From NCBI GenBank assembly GCA_038373865.1, contig JAXGGA010005527.1, forward strand, positions 1 to 64,000: a stretch of 64,000 nt of DNA, in the 5' to 3' direction. This document shows positions 24,401 through 35,800 of the stretch, one piece after another. Within the stretch, counting starts at the first letter, position 1. The number at the start of each line of letters is the position of its first letter. A model generated the notes under the pieces. It was not told the DNA's origin. It searched no databases and was given only the letters and a program-made list of their open reading frames with translations. The DNA is from Uloborus plumipes (lineage: Eukaryota; Arthropoda; Arachnida; Araneae; Uloboridae). The translations under genes were made by a program, and so were the position numbers.

Positions 24401-25289
24401 CAACAAAAGTAAGTTTCGCTTCATTTTCATTTCTACTATCAGCATAAAATGACAACTTATTTGCTTTTTCCTCATTTGATTTTTTGTTTCTGAAAAAACA
24501 ATCTTTCTCAACATGATTATTTTTCTTACAAATTTTACAGAACATTTTTACTTGACAATCTTTTGCCAAATGCTGATCACTGTTGCATTTGAAACAATTC
24601 TTGACTGAAGTTTTGTTTTTATTTCTGGAGCACTCAAAAGCCTTGTGACCGGCTTTCTTACATGAAAAACAAATAATTTTACTTTTATTTGCAAGAAATG
24701 ACACATTTCCAGGAATTTCATTTTGTTGCCTTGTTCTACTTTCTTCAGAAGTTAATCTACTAATAAGATTGTTCAAAGTTCTGTCAGTTTTAGCAGTGGA
24801 TTCCCATGCAGAAACAAAGTGCCGATATTCAGAAGGCAAAATATTTAACACTTTACTAATTAGCATTTCTTCCGTGATATTAAAGTTCAAATTATTCAAT
24901 TTGAAACGTAAATTTTCGATAGATGCGATATTTTCATTTACAGAAACTTGTTTACTAAACTTAAAATTGAAGAAATCTTGCATTAGATTATTCTTTAAAT
25001 TTTCATTTTCTTGAGAAAACATGGCCTTCAATTTATCATACATTTCTTTTGCAGTTTTGCAGGAAATTAAATGTACTAGCAACCTTTTATCAACAGTTCT
25101 TACTATCAAACTTTGTGCTTTTGCATATTTATTTACGAAACCTTTATCTTCCTTAGTTTCTTCTTTACAAACAATTTCATACAGTTCTTTAGCTTTTAAG
25201 ATAATATCAACTTGAAATTTCCACAATTCAAAAGACTGCGCATCTTTTAATATTACTGTCTCTTCGATTTCGTTTTTACTGATATCCAT
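21402..25289 (-). CDS. copia-type Gag-Pol polyprotein (copy A, intact)
   Basis: Single frame of 1,295 residues from the first ATG (25,289). The frame is also open upstream from a GTG at 25,310, which I did not use. Order from the ATG: Gag with a UBN2-like region (about 10-190); three CCHC zinc knuckles (207-220, 232-245, 251-264); aspartic protease DSGASSH (298-304); GAG-pre-integrase HHCC (H422, H427, C456, C459); integrase with D486, D549, E585 in D,D35E spacing; an acidic ENED-repeat linker (745-770); reverse transcriptase with D907 and the FVDD motif (D988, D989); RNase H with D1149, E1189, D1224. PR-IN-RT-RH order is diagnostic of Ty1/copia. No internal stop, so the element may be recently active. 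It forms cytoplasmic virus-like particles in known relatives. Three knuckles, where one is usual, is notable. Confidence 0.95.
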   Translation of the reverse strand: MDISKNEIEETVILKDAQSFELWKFQVDIILKAKELYEIVCKEETKEDKGFVNKYAKAQSLIVRTVDKRLLVHLISCKTAKEMYDKLKAMFSQENENLKNNLMQDFFNFKFSKQVSVNENIASIENLRFKLNNLNFNITEEMLISKVLNILPSEYRHFVSAWESTAKTDRTLNNLISRLTSEESRTRQQNEIPGNVSFLANKSKIICFSCKKAGHKAFECSRNKNKTSVKNCFKCNSDQHLAKDCQVKMFCKICKKNNHVEKDCFFRNKKSNEEKANKLSFYADSRNENEAKLTFVVDSGASSHMVNDNNILKEVKKCKIDIGIADKNNKMESIGIGSIESKNCSLKNVLLVPELSKNLLSVSAITDKGGKVIFDSDVVKISKNGSTILEGHKNKSGLYEVTVIESNKENIFLAEDKIFEWHRKMGHIGIDNLRKLTRISNGIDIEDKECKLEKTCEVCVKAKQVRQPFSSVRRRADRVLEIVHTDICGIIDPETWDGNKYFITFLDDYTHFCMVKLLKNKFEVSDLVQEYICQVEALHNTKVATLRCDNGGEYINGHLQNWLKKRGITVDATVPYSPQLNGKAERLNRSLMDKARALIFDSTLDKSMWGEAIYTTAYLLNRQPSSTTDRTPAELWTNRVPNLSNIEIFGTKAYAKKLHYLKKLDERSKAYLFVGYAQNGYRLWDPENRKIIIARDVIFEKIKVKSDEKNKNKEKTTAIEVGIQAMDMEVETCEENNSREISEGKDNEHKEPENEDKDPENEDRDQENEEISVKTRSGRCVRKPQYLGSYELYSAYCLLTSKEDPQSFDEAIQQNEWKMAVEKELSSLRKLDTWTEVDLPPGKRAISTRWVFRTKEDGSKKARLVARGFEVENDSLNVMYAPVARMSTIRMFLAQSIEENWKVTQIDIPTAFLNGDVESEIYIVPPKGVHVKKNKVLKLKRSLYGLKESPKLWNNKLNQVLTENGFSRSLHDFCLYHSGKVWIIVFVDDILISGEDEEVEKVLKLLIENFNANIFGEISNFLGMKISRTENSMIIQQSHVIQKIVKVFNMEDCKIVKTPMEPGFKIDTSLPVIDVPYRKLIGSLMYLATTTRPDLTFSVSYLSRVLDKPTTQTWQAAKRIVKYLKGTQEIGLHYTRSLKEDKNLICYSDADWASQADRKSVSGCTVMYCGNIISWSSRKQNCVALSSAESEYIAAASSAQELIYLKGILNDFNVNNLVPILYIDNMSAVAMVSSYENSKRSKHIDIRNHFIKDLIFKKEIIVKHVSSENNLADFFTKPLASIKFNNLRNLCMFKN

Positions 25290-25538
25290 ATTCGTTTTTA
25301 CGATACGCACATTAATTTCAAAATACAGATAACCAACTAACAGTTCCTTATAACTGAACTCAAATTCGTATTTTAGAATGTTCCACTCACCTCATACGTC
25401 ATTTTAATTCCAACTCAGCATTTTCGTTTTCACTCGTACCGAAATCACGAACTCAGAGTTTTTACTTTTTTTTTTTAGGCGAAACGAATGCGCTTTCTTT
25501 TTCTTTTACTTCAGCTTTTATTTTTACTTTACAGAGCA

Positions 25539-25553
25539 GCTGGGAACATAACC
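25539..25553 (-). promoter_or_regulatory. primer-binding site of copia copy A
   Basis: Directly after the 5' LTR the element reads ggttatgttcccagc. This matches the complement of the anticodon-stem region of initiator tRNA-Met (ggttatgggcccagc) except for two bases. The copia family is known to prime from an internal fragment of initiator tRNA-Met, so this is the likely primer. The tRNA sequence comes from memory. Confidence 0.65.
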
Positions 25554-25744
25554 TATTGAGTTTAATTAAACTTTTATTGCATGAGATGAGTGGATAATAC
25601 AAACAGAATACACAGATACAAAAAGCACGCAACAGATACAACACAAAATCCAAAAGTGATATCACACAAGTGATGCCAAACGATTTCACAAAAACATCTA
25701 ACAAAGTGTTGCCATACAACATAACTTCAGAATTATATTCAACA
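25554..25744 (-). repeat. 5' LTR of copia copy A
   Basis: 191 bp, same ends as the other LTRs. It contains an AATAAA-type signal near its end ('gcaataaaa'), as expected for the LTR polyadenylation region. Confidence 0.93.
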
Positions 25745-26191
25745 TCCCCCCCCTCCCCCTGAGGGTCCTGGATGTTTTGCTTTAGTATGTGCCGTCAGGT
25801 GCCGCTGGAGATTGAGTATACCAAAAATCAACTCTAGGGATCTTTGTGGGGCTGAGATACAGAGGGGTGAAAACCCCGGTTTGGTTACTCGCGTAAACAG
25901 TCCTTAGTCACTCTTTTACATTTTTCTTGGCGACGGAAATTTTTTGGCGGCTTGTATTTAGTTTTCTTAGCGGGGCGGGGTGATTCTTCTTTGACTTGCA
26001 TGGCTTCTTTTTACAGCGCCATCTATTGAAAATATTTGAACTGGAATGAAATTCTGGAGGGAAAAAAATTACCGGCCAGCTACATGAATTACCAGGAAGA
26101 TTTTTTTTTTTGTTATCTACTATCATCTACTGTTCTTCTGTTATGAATTTTTGAAAACAGTCAGTCTGTATCAGGTTCAGGTCATCCTGTA

Positions 26192-27195
26192 TTTGTATAT
26201 GTTTTTAGCATAGCAGTGCGATTTATTATCAAAATTTTAAACAACTATACATTTTCAATCTAAATCTCCGGCCGCATGATTAAAACAGCATAATACATAT
26301 TTGAAATGTCATTCAAATTCGCTCAGTAAATCCGGTCATGAGTTGTTCTATTATTAGTTTCAATTTTATCGCTCTTTGTTTTAGTAGTTACCAGTTATAT
26401 TTATGATTTACTACTTATGTATAATTAAACGGTCATGAGTAAGAGTATTATTTTCTTATGCCATTCCAAATCTTGAATTTCTCTTCCTGCTAAATATTGG
26501 GAAGGGAAAATTTGAATAGTGAACTTGTATGACTGAAAGGTCACTCTTTCCCAGAAGTTGTTCTGTTCTGGCTAACAGATTCAAGCAGGACATTGCATGC
26601 TTGTTGAAGCTAAATTAATTTCAGATTGAAAACTACCGTGAAATAAACTTGTGAGTCATCCATCCCGTATTAAATAAACCATTGATTTGAACCATGAAAA
26701 TGAAGAAAATCGATATTTTCGATCACCACCCCTCTGAAAATTATCTCCCCCACTCCATGCAGCTACCTCTAATGACCTTGACATGTATGACTTTCAATCA
26801 CCACGAAAAAGGAAGAAGTTTTGAAATGCATTCATCAGCCCGCAAGGCAGATTCCAAAATTTCCCGCCATACACTACGCGCATATCCCGCACTAAAACAA
26901 CCCGTTGCCACATCAGGGGTCATCTCCACGCTACATTTACAATAAAACACATTTCAACAAAAAAAAAAAAGGCAATCTAATGTTTAAATTACCTTTATAT
27001 CTCATGAGTGGGGGAAAGGGGATCTATACAGAGACATTTTATATTAAAAATATGTATTATGGTGGTAATTACCATGTAAAACTTGAATATTTAACAAAAT
27101 AAGTTGAAGACAAAAGATAAACCCAAAATCTGGACCTCCTGTCCACCCCGCTGAGAAATCTGGACCTTATGCCATCGCTGTCCAAAAATGTGGAC
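26192..27195. other. non-coding stretch duplicated in inverse at 47.2-48.2 kb
   Basis: The 83-codon plus frame at 26,694-26,945 has a perfectly conserved inverse copy at 47,433-47,684. Because the flanking non-coding DNA is equally conserved, this gives no evidence of coding. The right end (27,120-27,195) enters the decayed AGGTCC-type tandem repeat before the sequence changes character at 27,196. Confidence 0.6.
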
Positions 27196-27893
27196 TAACA
27201 AATACCTACTTCCCAAAATTCATTAATTTACAACATAACCAAATACCCAACATTCCCAATTACAACATACATTTTTCAAAATACACTAATACAAAACACC
27301 TATTCCAAAATCCCTATTAAAACAAAACTATATTCCAAACTTAAATTCCACAAACTCTCCACCTCCTCTCCCACCTACAACTTCAACATCATATATATTT
27401 CCCCCTACCACCCCTATTACATCTCTCCCAAAACCAATATTACTTCTCCCATCAACTACCCCCCAACTACATAAAAAAAAACTATTACCACTCCCCACTC
27501 CTCTCTTTTCCTCTTATTTTCCCCTTACTCAATAAAAAAAATAAATCATTCTCTCCAAACCTCACCCACTCTACCATCCCCTTTCCCAAAAAATCACTAA
27601 CCCACTCTTATATTTTACTACCCCCCACAAAATCTTTTTTATTTTTTTTTCCCCCAACCCAAACATACCTAACACAAAAACACAAATACCAAACCCTAAC
27701 AATTCTCCTCAAAATCCCACTACACACAACCAACCACAATTTTACCTCCCCCCACCCCCCCCCCAACCCTAACTAACCTACCTCATCTTACCCCAATTCT
27801 ACCCTCTACTAACCTACTTACTCCAATCCCTTCTTCTCTCTCATAACATCCAATCCAACCAAACCTTTCTATTTATTAACCCCCAAATACTAA
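27194..27893 (+). other. 700-base stretch without a single G
   Basis: The last G before it is at 27,193 and the next is at 27,894; every base between is A, C or T. It begins exactly where the left arm stops matching its inverted copy (27,195). Neither coding nor any known repeat type explains it. It looks like sequencing or consensus failure rather than genome. Confidence 0.9.
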
Positions 27894-29829
27894 GAATAGG
27901 AGAACATCTCAAATAATGTCCCTGTAGACCAGTATCTATATCCCTAATATGTGTCTTCAATAGTACACTATCCCCATGAATCACTCTTCCTCACTACCTC
28001 AAATATAATTATCACTCCTAGACTGATACTCAACGCATATATCCTCCTATAAACTTCTCATCTCACAAATATGAGACCAATCCACATATTCCCCTACCCA
28101 GCTTTGTTAAATTAATAAATCAAAATAACACATCACCAACCTCCATACATCCATGCCCATACATACCAGTGTGTGTGCCAGCTGTCCCTCAACTCTCTCA
28201 TGTTACCTGATGTAGTACACTCGCCTCTACACGATGTGAACTCCCTTTACGCACTGTTCAACACAAAAAATATGATCCATCTACAACACATCTGTGTACT
28301 CTATAAACATCACAACCCCACTTGCAACAATTATATATATCTCCGTAATCATAACAATAAAACGTCAAACAGCACACACAATACACTAATTTATCAATCT
28401 TCACTTTTCCAAACTCTAAATTAACGCTTAACCACACACACACACTGATACCCCACCCCTAACACGACACATTATCATTATCTTCTTTGTTTAAACATAG
28501 TCCAATATAAATTACCTTTTCGTCAATTTGTGTTACTTGTAATGATATCTATTTAATGTATTACCCTTGTTAGATAAAATTATATAATACAGATCTTTTG
28601 AAACATTATATAGTGATTGAATAGTACGACAATAGTCCTCGTATACTACTTTATATTCTTGTTTGTGTGTGTGTGTCATCTCATTCACGCCAGGCCGTAT
28701 GCAGTCCCGTGGACGTACATCTCTACTAGGACGCCACCCATACAGACAGCATACATTCTCCCCTCGTCATTTATAAAATATAAACATAAGATCTACTTCC
28801 GCAACTACGTGACATAGATATTGATCCTTATATATCATACTACTACATGCGCTCTTTCAATCTAAACATGATAATACATACTTGTACATTACAAACACAC
28901 GAGTTTAGATCCTATTGTATATATGTCGTCATATTACTATACTTAGAACAATAATTATATATTTAATTAGTTGTGCTTGTCTATTGTATAAAAATCTCAC
29001 CCCCCCCCCCCCCCCCCCCCCTTTTATACCCCCCCCCCCCCCCAGCACCCCCCCCCCCCCCCCCCCCCCTGATTCAGTAATTAGGGTGTTTTGACCTTAC
29101 TGCTGGCTATAATGTGTTCCAGTTTATTGTTACTATTACCAGATGATAGATCAGTAAAAGGCTCTATCACTCGCATTAGATTCTAGAGCTTTGCTGAATT
29201 ATCTCTAAACGTATGCAACCTGAACTTCGCTGATATGATTATATAGTTACGTCTGTTGAATTCATATTCGCGTAGATAACTTTACGTGCCTTGCTGTAAT
29301 GAGCCCGGAAGTAGCTACAATTATGATTCTTAGTTGTAGTAATGTTGACAAGTAGAATGTACAAGATTGTTTAATAAGCATGTCTAAAATTATGTTTATT
29401 TCTTCTCTGTCCTGAAATGCTTAGCAGAGCTCCGCCGTAATCTAACTGTGATATAAATTAACTTTAGCTAAAGCTATTCCTGATACTTATGCGTACTCGT
29501 GTTAAAGCAAGGTAAGAATTTTCGTCGACTGAGATCTCCTATCCGATTCGGTGTCCGGTCTCTGAATGAACATCTGTTACATTATGTACATACCACATTA
29601 CACGTCCTAATTAAGGATGATTTTGTTGAGCTGTTCAGTGGTTAGGTTCATGTTAAGATCTATAGAGGCTGTCAAACAACGGTGATGTATTTATAAAAAG
29701 GCTTTTTAGACTGTGGCAGTATTGGTAGAGCAGAATTTTAGATCGTTAGTATATACACTACGTTAGTTAATCTAGGCAGGTGTGAGTAATTCTTAGTATC
29801 GTGGAATACTAATCGATTCACCCCCAGTT
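27894..29829. other. low-quality-looking stretch with poly-C runs
   Basis: G returns gradually up to about 28,600, then come long poly-C runs (28,999-29,069) and mixed sequence with no match I can find in the rest of the window. No gene is supported. Confidence 0.6.
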
Positions 29830-32800
29830 TTTTCCCATTAATATTATGTACTTTGCCATGTTTTTTTTTCCTCTTCAAAATTTACTTTGCATCGTTTTTT
29901 TTTTCCTTCAAAGCATTTTTTTTTGAGCGGTCGGACATATGTGGTGTTTCTTGGACTGTGCAGCTCGTCTATCATCGGATTGGATACAAACCTGAAATCG
30001 AAGTTCTACAAGGAATCATCTTCTTGTCTTTAGGATTAATATTTGAATATGCACCTAACAATCATGCTACATGCTCATCGGTTACCTCTGAAAACTATGA
30101 CAGGCTACATATGAGAATCAATGAAGCTCTAGATTGTGTCAACTCAGATACTAACGTATGTATATCTAAATTGGTAAAAACTAAAAACATCACACTTGTA
30201 TATGTCAGATCTCAATTGTAGTTATATTAATCGAACTAATAAAAGTGAGTCGTGTAATGACGTTACCCTTTATCAAGTAGGGCCTGTATTCGCAATAGAT
30301 ATCAATTATCGCTAAAACCTATTTTATTGTTGTTAACTATGATCAGAGCTAAACACCAAAAAGATGTAAAAACTACAAAAAAAACATAAAGATCGAAGTC
30401 AAAGTTATATCCTTGTAAAGATTAAACCTATTTCACTTATGTTATGTATTTTTCTAGCTACACTCAATTATCGACCAGATTGCACTAAGGCGTAATGAGC
30501 TTATTACAGTTGATAGCCTGAAACTCCCCCTTCAGGTTTTTATGCCACAAGAGCAAGCATATCACTATCTGAGATATCAAAACAGGTACAGATCCGAATT
30601 CATAGACTAGCCCAATCATGTACCAAGGTACAGATAATGCCTGTGGTTACACGAGACAAGAGACATTCGTGAATACTGATGTGTTCTAGTTTCTAAATCA
30701 TAGCAAATTTATAAAATCATGGCAATCAATTACTAAATTGTTGATACTCGACTAATAGCTTATTCTGCGTAGTCTATTGATTGCAATAGAACTGATTCGC
30801 ACCGTCTGTTTCCTCTGAAACTGGACTTTTCTAAACCCCGTACTATACAAACTGCCAGACTGAAAACCCCATACAGGCCACCTCGTATTCATTCAAATAC
30901 GATCGTAAGATCAATTCTGTACGTATAATATTTGTTGATTCCTTTGCAATTTCACTTCATGTCAATTTAAATATATTAATTATTGAGAATTAACCGTATT
31001 ATGACGTACATGAAGCTGGAACTGCTCCACGAGGTTGATTCTCTGAACTAGACGACGCCATTTACAGTAGCGAATAGTTACCAGAAGAACTGATAATAGG
31101 GGATCAATGCCGGTACTCCTCCTGGTCGGCGTTTAATGCTTGACCTCACCTCTCTACCGGTAGCCAGAGGGTGGTGTGCACGTGTAATCGCTTTATAGAC
31201 GACTTATTTAGTAATTAGAGTGGCAGTGAGCAGTTGCGTTTTTTCCTTATGTGCTCCAGCAGATCGCAAGGCTTGTCAGATAGATAGATCTGGGCTGTCC
31301 GAAACGATCGTTAGGACACTCAGAGCTATGTAGAGATTTAGAAAACTTTCAGACGACCACGGCTTTTATTAATAGCAATTAAAGAGAGACCATGCTGAAG
31401 GTAGGAACGATGACCCCCAAACAAAAACAATACTTGCTGCCCCAACAGATATCCCCATCATCATATCTGCGCATACACCATACACGCACAGTATCATGGA
31501 GACATGGCATGGTACTCCCAATGTCAACGCGCGTTGATGCCCGTCGCTAACTGACTCTTTTCGTCTCTCTGAACCTATCATTCCATATACCAAATAGTAG
31601 TGACGTCCAGGCTTTATGCTCAGATATAAAACCCTTCCCGCCCATAATTGCTACAACTTTCACTCGTATGTCACATGCTGGGTTGGTAGAAATTTTGGGA
31701 AATACGTGAACCTTCAATGAAATAACTTAAGATCAAAAGAAACGAAATATTCTCAATACTACTAAAATATCCAATACTATGAACGGATACTATGCTCCTT
31801 GGCAGCTGGATACATTAGCCCAAGAACAAACGAAGAAGATGCGATAACGAAGGTAAGATAATAAATCGACGTGGGGGTCTGGAGCCGCTACAACCTTTGT
31901 ATTTGTACTCACGTCTGCTAGTATAACCTGACATACATGGGAGTAAGAGAACTTCGTTTGTAAGTAAACATCGAGCTATGCACTGAGCAATTAAGTGATG
32001 ATTTGACGTCACTAAATAATGTAGTAAGTGGTGTGCATTCCCCATTAACTTATAGTGGTCTCTTGGAGACATCATGGCGAAGACTGACAATGTCCTAGAA
32101 TGTTTCAAATGAGAATACAGTGTAGAGATCTCATTTAACACCATTTGGGTTACTTACCCTCGCCTCTAATAACCTAAATTTTAAGGAAAAAGTGCCGAAG
32201 ATTGTAATAGACGATCGATTGTTTAGAGATTCCTGCACTTAAGAAAGTTTAGATGTCTGTAAAATACCTCGACATATTTATATGCCATGTATGTATGAAG
32301 CTGGGACTACGGAACTACAATATACAGTATATCCAGTATCTGCTACACAGAGTACTCCAAAAGATTAGCAACGCTATGACAAGCAAGAATTAACTAGACT
32401 ACACATAGAGAATCCAACAGCATGATATCATCTAAAGATCAAGCACAAGTGGATTCGCAGTTGGTTAACGACTATTTCCACATAAACACATCATCTATCT
32501 CATTAAAAGTGATAATACGCGATGCTATGTACACATAACTTCTAGATATCTCAATACCTCATCAACAATCACTTTCCCTCTGAATTAAGTTGTCTAGCGG
32601 ACTTTTTAATGTAAATGCATAATCCGTACCAAAAGTATGTTCTAATAAGCAAAATTAATTTTTTCGAAGCTCTCAATAATATAATTAACACTTACACAAT
32701 TACGATGCATGCAGATTAATATCTAGATATGTCTAGTTATTAGGTTATAAGCGTTAGGATACTTCACATAAATAGCTTGTCTTAAATATTATTACTTTAA

Positions 32801-35800
32801 TTGTCGGACCAACAGATTTAGCTTTGTGATAATTTAAAAAAATCAGCCTAGATTATTTCAATCCTTCAACCGAGGAACTTTCACGCATTCGCAATATACA
32901 CACTATTGATTTCTCGTTTCTTAAAGTATTTAAATTACCTTTATAAATGATAATTAACTGAGGGTTTTTATTAGTCAATATGTTACTTCTTTTTGAAGTT
33001 TCCGTAAACTGTCCTCAGGACCATTGCTACTAAGCAACACTCATATTATATCTGGACTCATACAAAATTATAGAGAAACTAAATTATTTACATTAAAGTC
33101 TCATTTAAATATGACCTTCCTTTAAATAAAATACAAGTTCTTTGTAGTGTCTAGAAGGTATGAGCTTAGACAGCAAATATATCGTATTCAGGTGATGACA
33201 ATGCCACACAGTTCTGCCTTGCATGTCAGACTTCACGAATTGAAGTCATTGTAACCACAGTACATTTACAGAGCAAGCACTGATCAATCAAGTCTTTTTC
33301 ATATTAAAGTATAGTCATTAACTGTCGTCTTTGTTAAAGATCTCGGTCTAATGGAGTCGCCATCAGATAAGCAAATTTCAACGTTTAGTTTTATTAATCT
33401 TCTTTCACGCTTCTTGTATAAAAACGCCATTGAAGACCAATTTCTTGGTTATAATAGTCTAGGATACCTGATCTGTGATAACCCCATTGTCCTTTCAAAT
33501 AACTTCACAATTCTTTTAAGCTGTCACTCGCATTAGTCATCCCATGTTTGAAGTAGTAAAGGCATCTGTCAACGTGTTTCCGTGCCTTTTAGTAAATGAT
33601 CACGGAAAACTATCGACAAATCGGGCCTCGTAGTCGTTGATTAAATACATCAAAACTTCCTATCAATTTTATAAGTGGAATACTATTTCATATACACGTT
33701 GCTATACGAGATTGTTATCAGTTTGAGCCGGTTCCATAGGGTTCGCCTTACTATACCTTTTATACATATCTTACCATAATATAATAAATTCTTTAACAAT
33801 TTTCATGAGATACATAAGGCTTGAGCCTGTTTTGACTTGTAAATGAATGTTTCAATAGCTCATGAACCTATTTATCAGGTTCTTGAAACTTTCTTATGTT
33901 AACTCTCTAGGATTAGAGTTCCGCCAATTTATCAAAGATATGTTTGCAGAAGAATTTTCTTATCGAGTAGTTGTTAAGTATTCCTCTTTCTACTTCCTTC
34001 CCGTAAACTTTTTCGTACTGAATATAAGTATATCATGTACAAATAACAATAATCCAACTATATTTTTCTTGAATGTAATACATGAGTAAGTTCAGAACCA
34101 GAATTACAAGTAATAGAAGAAAGAACATCAATGACAATGACTACTTACTATAAATTCATTAGCACGTTAGAATATCTTGAAAATGTTAAGCTATTTTTAT
34201 ATATATAAGTTCCACCAATTTTAAGGTACGTCGATTTTCTTTTCAACCATAAACTTGAGCACTCGTTTTTTAAGTTTTCTACAACCTTATTAACTTTCTT
34301 CACTATTCTGTCTGAACTCTTTTTGAGCGCGGCTTTACAATATCATATTTCGGACTCAAATCACCATTAATGAATAAGCATTGCTAGTTGGGATGTCAAT
34401 TGAGTTTACTTTCACAATTTTCTTTCATTGTATATGATGATCGTTCGCTGCTTATTAAAAAGAACAATTCTTCATCTTTTGATAGGACCAATTCTTGTAC
34501 AGTTGCCATACTATTACATTCAAGAGTCAATTTTCAAACTTACAAATCCATACTTCCTTGCCAACAATTTAGATACTAGCCTTCTTACGGAACCATCTTG
34601 ACTGTTTCTAAAACCCATCATAGTACTTATGGCCCTTTTCCTGGATGGCTAATATGTCTAGGATCCTTCCTAACATTGTTCCACTGCTATCAAGTATATC
34701 TGAAGGAGAAACACTTAATTCATTTCATACAGCCATCACTTATCCAATTTAATATTGATATGTAAAAGTTCAGCATCTATCAGATAGATATAATATGGAG
34801 TCGAATAGTCATATTCATTACTGTGCTCATAATTATTATTACATATCCGTAGAATCCTAATTCATATGATTCAACATATTGTGTTTTCTTACTGCAATGT
34901 CTTGTAATCTTAGTTTCTTAATCAGAAATTTTCTCTCATTTTTTCTAAATTGACTACTCTTAGTCTTCATTGCCCTTGCGCCATTTTAACCTCTTCTGCC
35001 GTTCCATCATCATTGACTGTTTATCTTACTTCTCTAACCCCCCCCCCAACACTGCCCGTACCCTTACACGCTCTCACTCAATCTGAGTTCGCATGATTCA
35101 TTATCATCAACTGGGGAGCTAAATCACATTATAGATTTTTTCTTACAGTGCATTGTTTTCTTCACAATGTTGTCTCTAACTTCAACCATGTCCATAGGAC
35201 TGGATATCCTACTTCAATTGCTAAGTAGTCTTCTCTTGTTTTATTTTTTTCCTCACTTTCACTTTCTAATTTACCTTCAATATATCCATCTACTTAGCAT
35301 TATGATATTTCCTGTTTACAGGATCATCCTCCTCAATCTGTAACCATTCTGCGCGATTATCAACATACAAATAAGACTAACTTCTTTTCATCCAGCCTTT
35401 TTCAAATATGAAGTTTCTGGCATAAAGCACATGTACCAAAACATATTCAATATTACTTAATTTAGGGTACAACATCGGTTTATTTGTGCATTCACTCTGC
35501 ATGGTGTATCTTGACGTAGTTGCATTCGAGTCGCTTGTCTGTTCAACAAGTAAGCTGTAAGTATACGATCAACCTCTCTCACAGATTGACTTGTCAGAGC
35601 TAGAGTCAAAGCACTAAAGATGCACGCAGACTTTCTAAACCAATACTGATTGTGCTACGATTTTGATAGCCTTCGCATTTTTTCCATTTAATTGTGGTCG
35701 ATTATTGGCCCACTCTCGGTGCATCTCCCACTTGTTATCCTCCCCATTTCCTTCAGCCAATTTTGTAGATTTTATTTTTCTTTGGTCCATTTATATATTC

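Larger units (their letters stand above)
21101..25744 (-). mobile_element. Ty1/copia LTR retrotransposon, copy A, full length
   Basis: Complete element on the minus strand. The 3' LTR is 21,101-21,288 and the 5' LTR 25,554-25,744. Both start TGTTGAATAT and end ACTCAATA in the element's own direction, and a 5-bp target duplication TCCCC flanks them (21,096-21,100 and 25,745-25,749). A primer-binding site, one continuous gag-pol frame and a G-rich polypurine tract next to the 3' LTR are all present. It inserted into unit 2 of the large TA-flanked element; the empty-site equivalent is visible in unit 1 near 19,255-19,270. Confidence 0.95.
17177..26189. mobile_element. large TA-flanked element with long inverted ends, host to nested insertions
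   Basis: The left end (17,177-17,370) and right end (25,985-26,189) are inverted copies. Shared landmarks in order are cagg[g/a]tg, 'actg[a/t]..ttttcaaaaattcataacag', 'agatgata', 'caatagatggcgctg' and 'gtcaaagaag'. Both ends abut TA (17,175-17,176 and 26,190-26,191). Without the copia (21,101-25,749) and the MITE with its TSD (20,299-20,722) the element is about 3.9 kb. It contains two direct internal units and no transposase that I can recognise. Superfamily not settled; TA targeting suggests a Tc1/mariner-like origin. Confidence 0.65.
25458..27195. repeat. inverted near-identical duplication, left arm
   Basis: Pairs with 47,184-48,919 in inverse over about 1.74 kb. It covers the copia A leader, its 5' LTR, the right end of the large element and 1 kb beyond. 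Differences are few and cluster near 27,010-27,140, such as four mismatches around 'gtgggggaaagggga' against 'gtgggggaaagttaa'. Confidence 0.9.

Noticed and set aside
26694..26945. 83-codon frame conserved perfectly in the inverted copy at 47,433-47,684
   Set aside because: The surrounding non-coding DNA is just as conserved, so identity reflects recent duplication or artefact, not selection.
28999..29069. i-motif/quadruplex-forming regulatory C-tract
   Set aside because: It lies in the suspect block, and sister C-tracts in that block are absent from the clean copy of the same locus, so an artefact is more likely.
27194..29100. CRISPR-like, telomeric or satellite array
   Set aside because: No repeated unit is visible; only composition bias and homopolymers.
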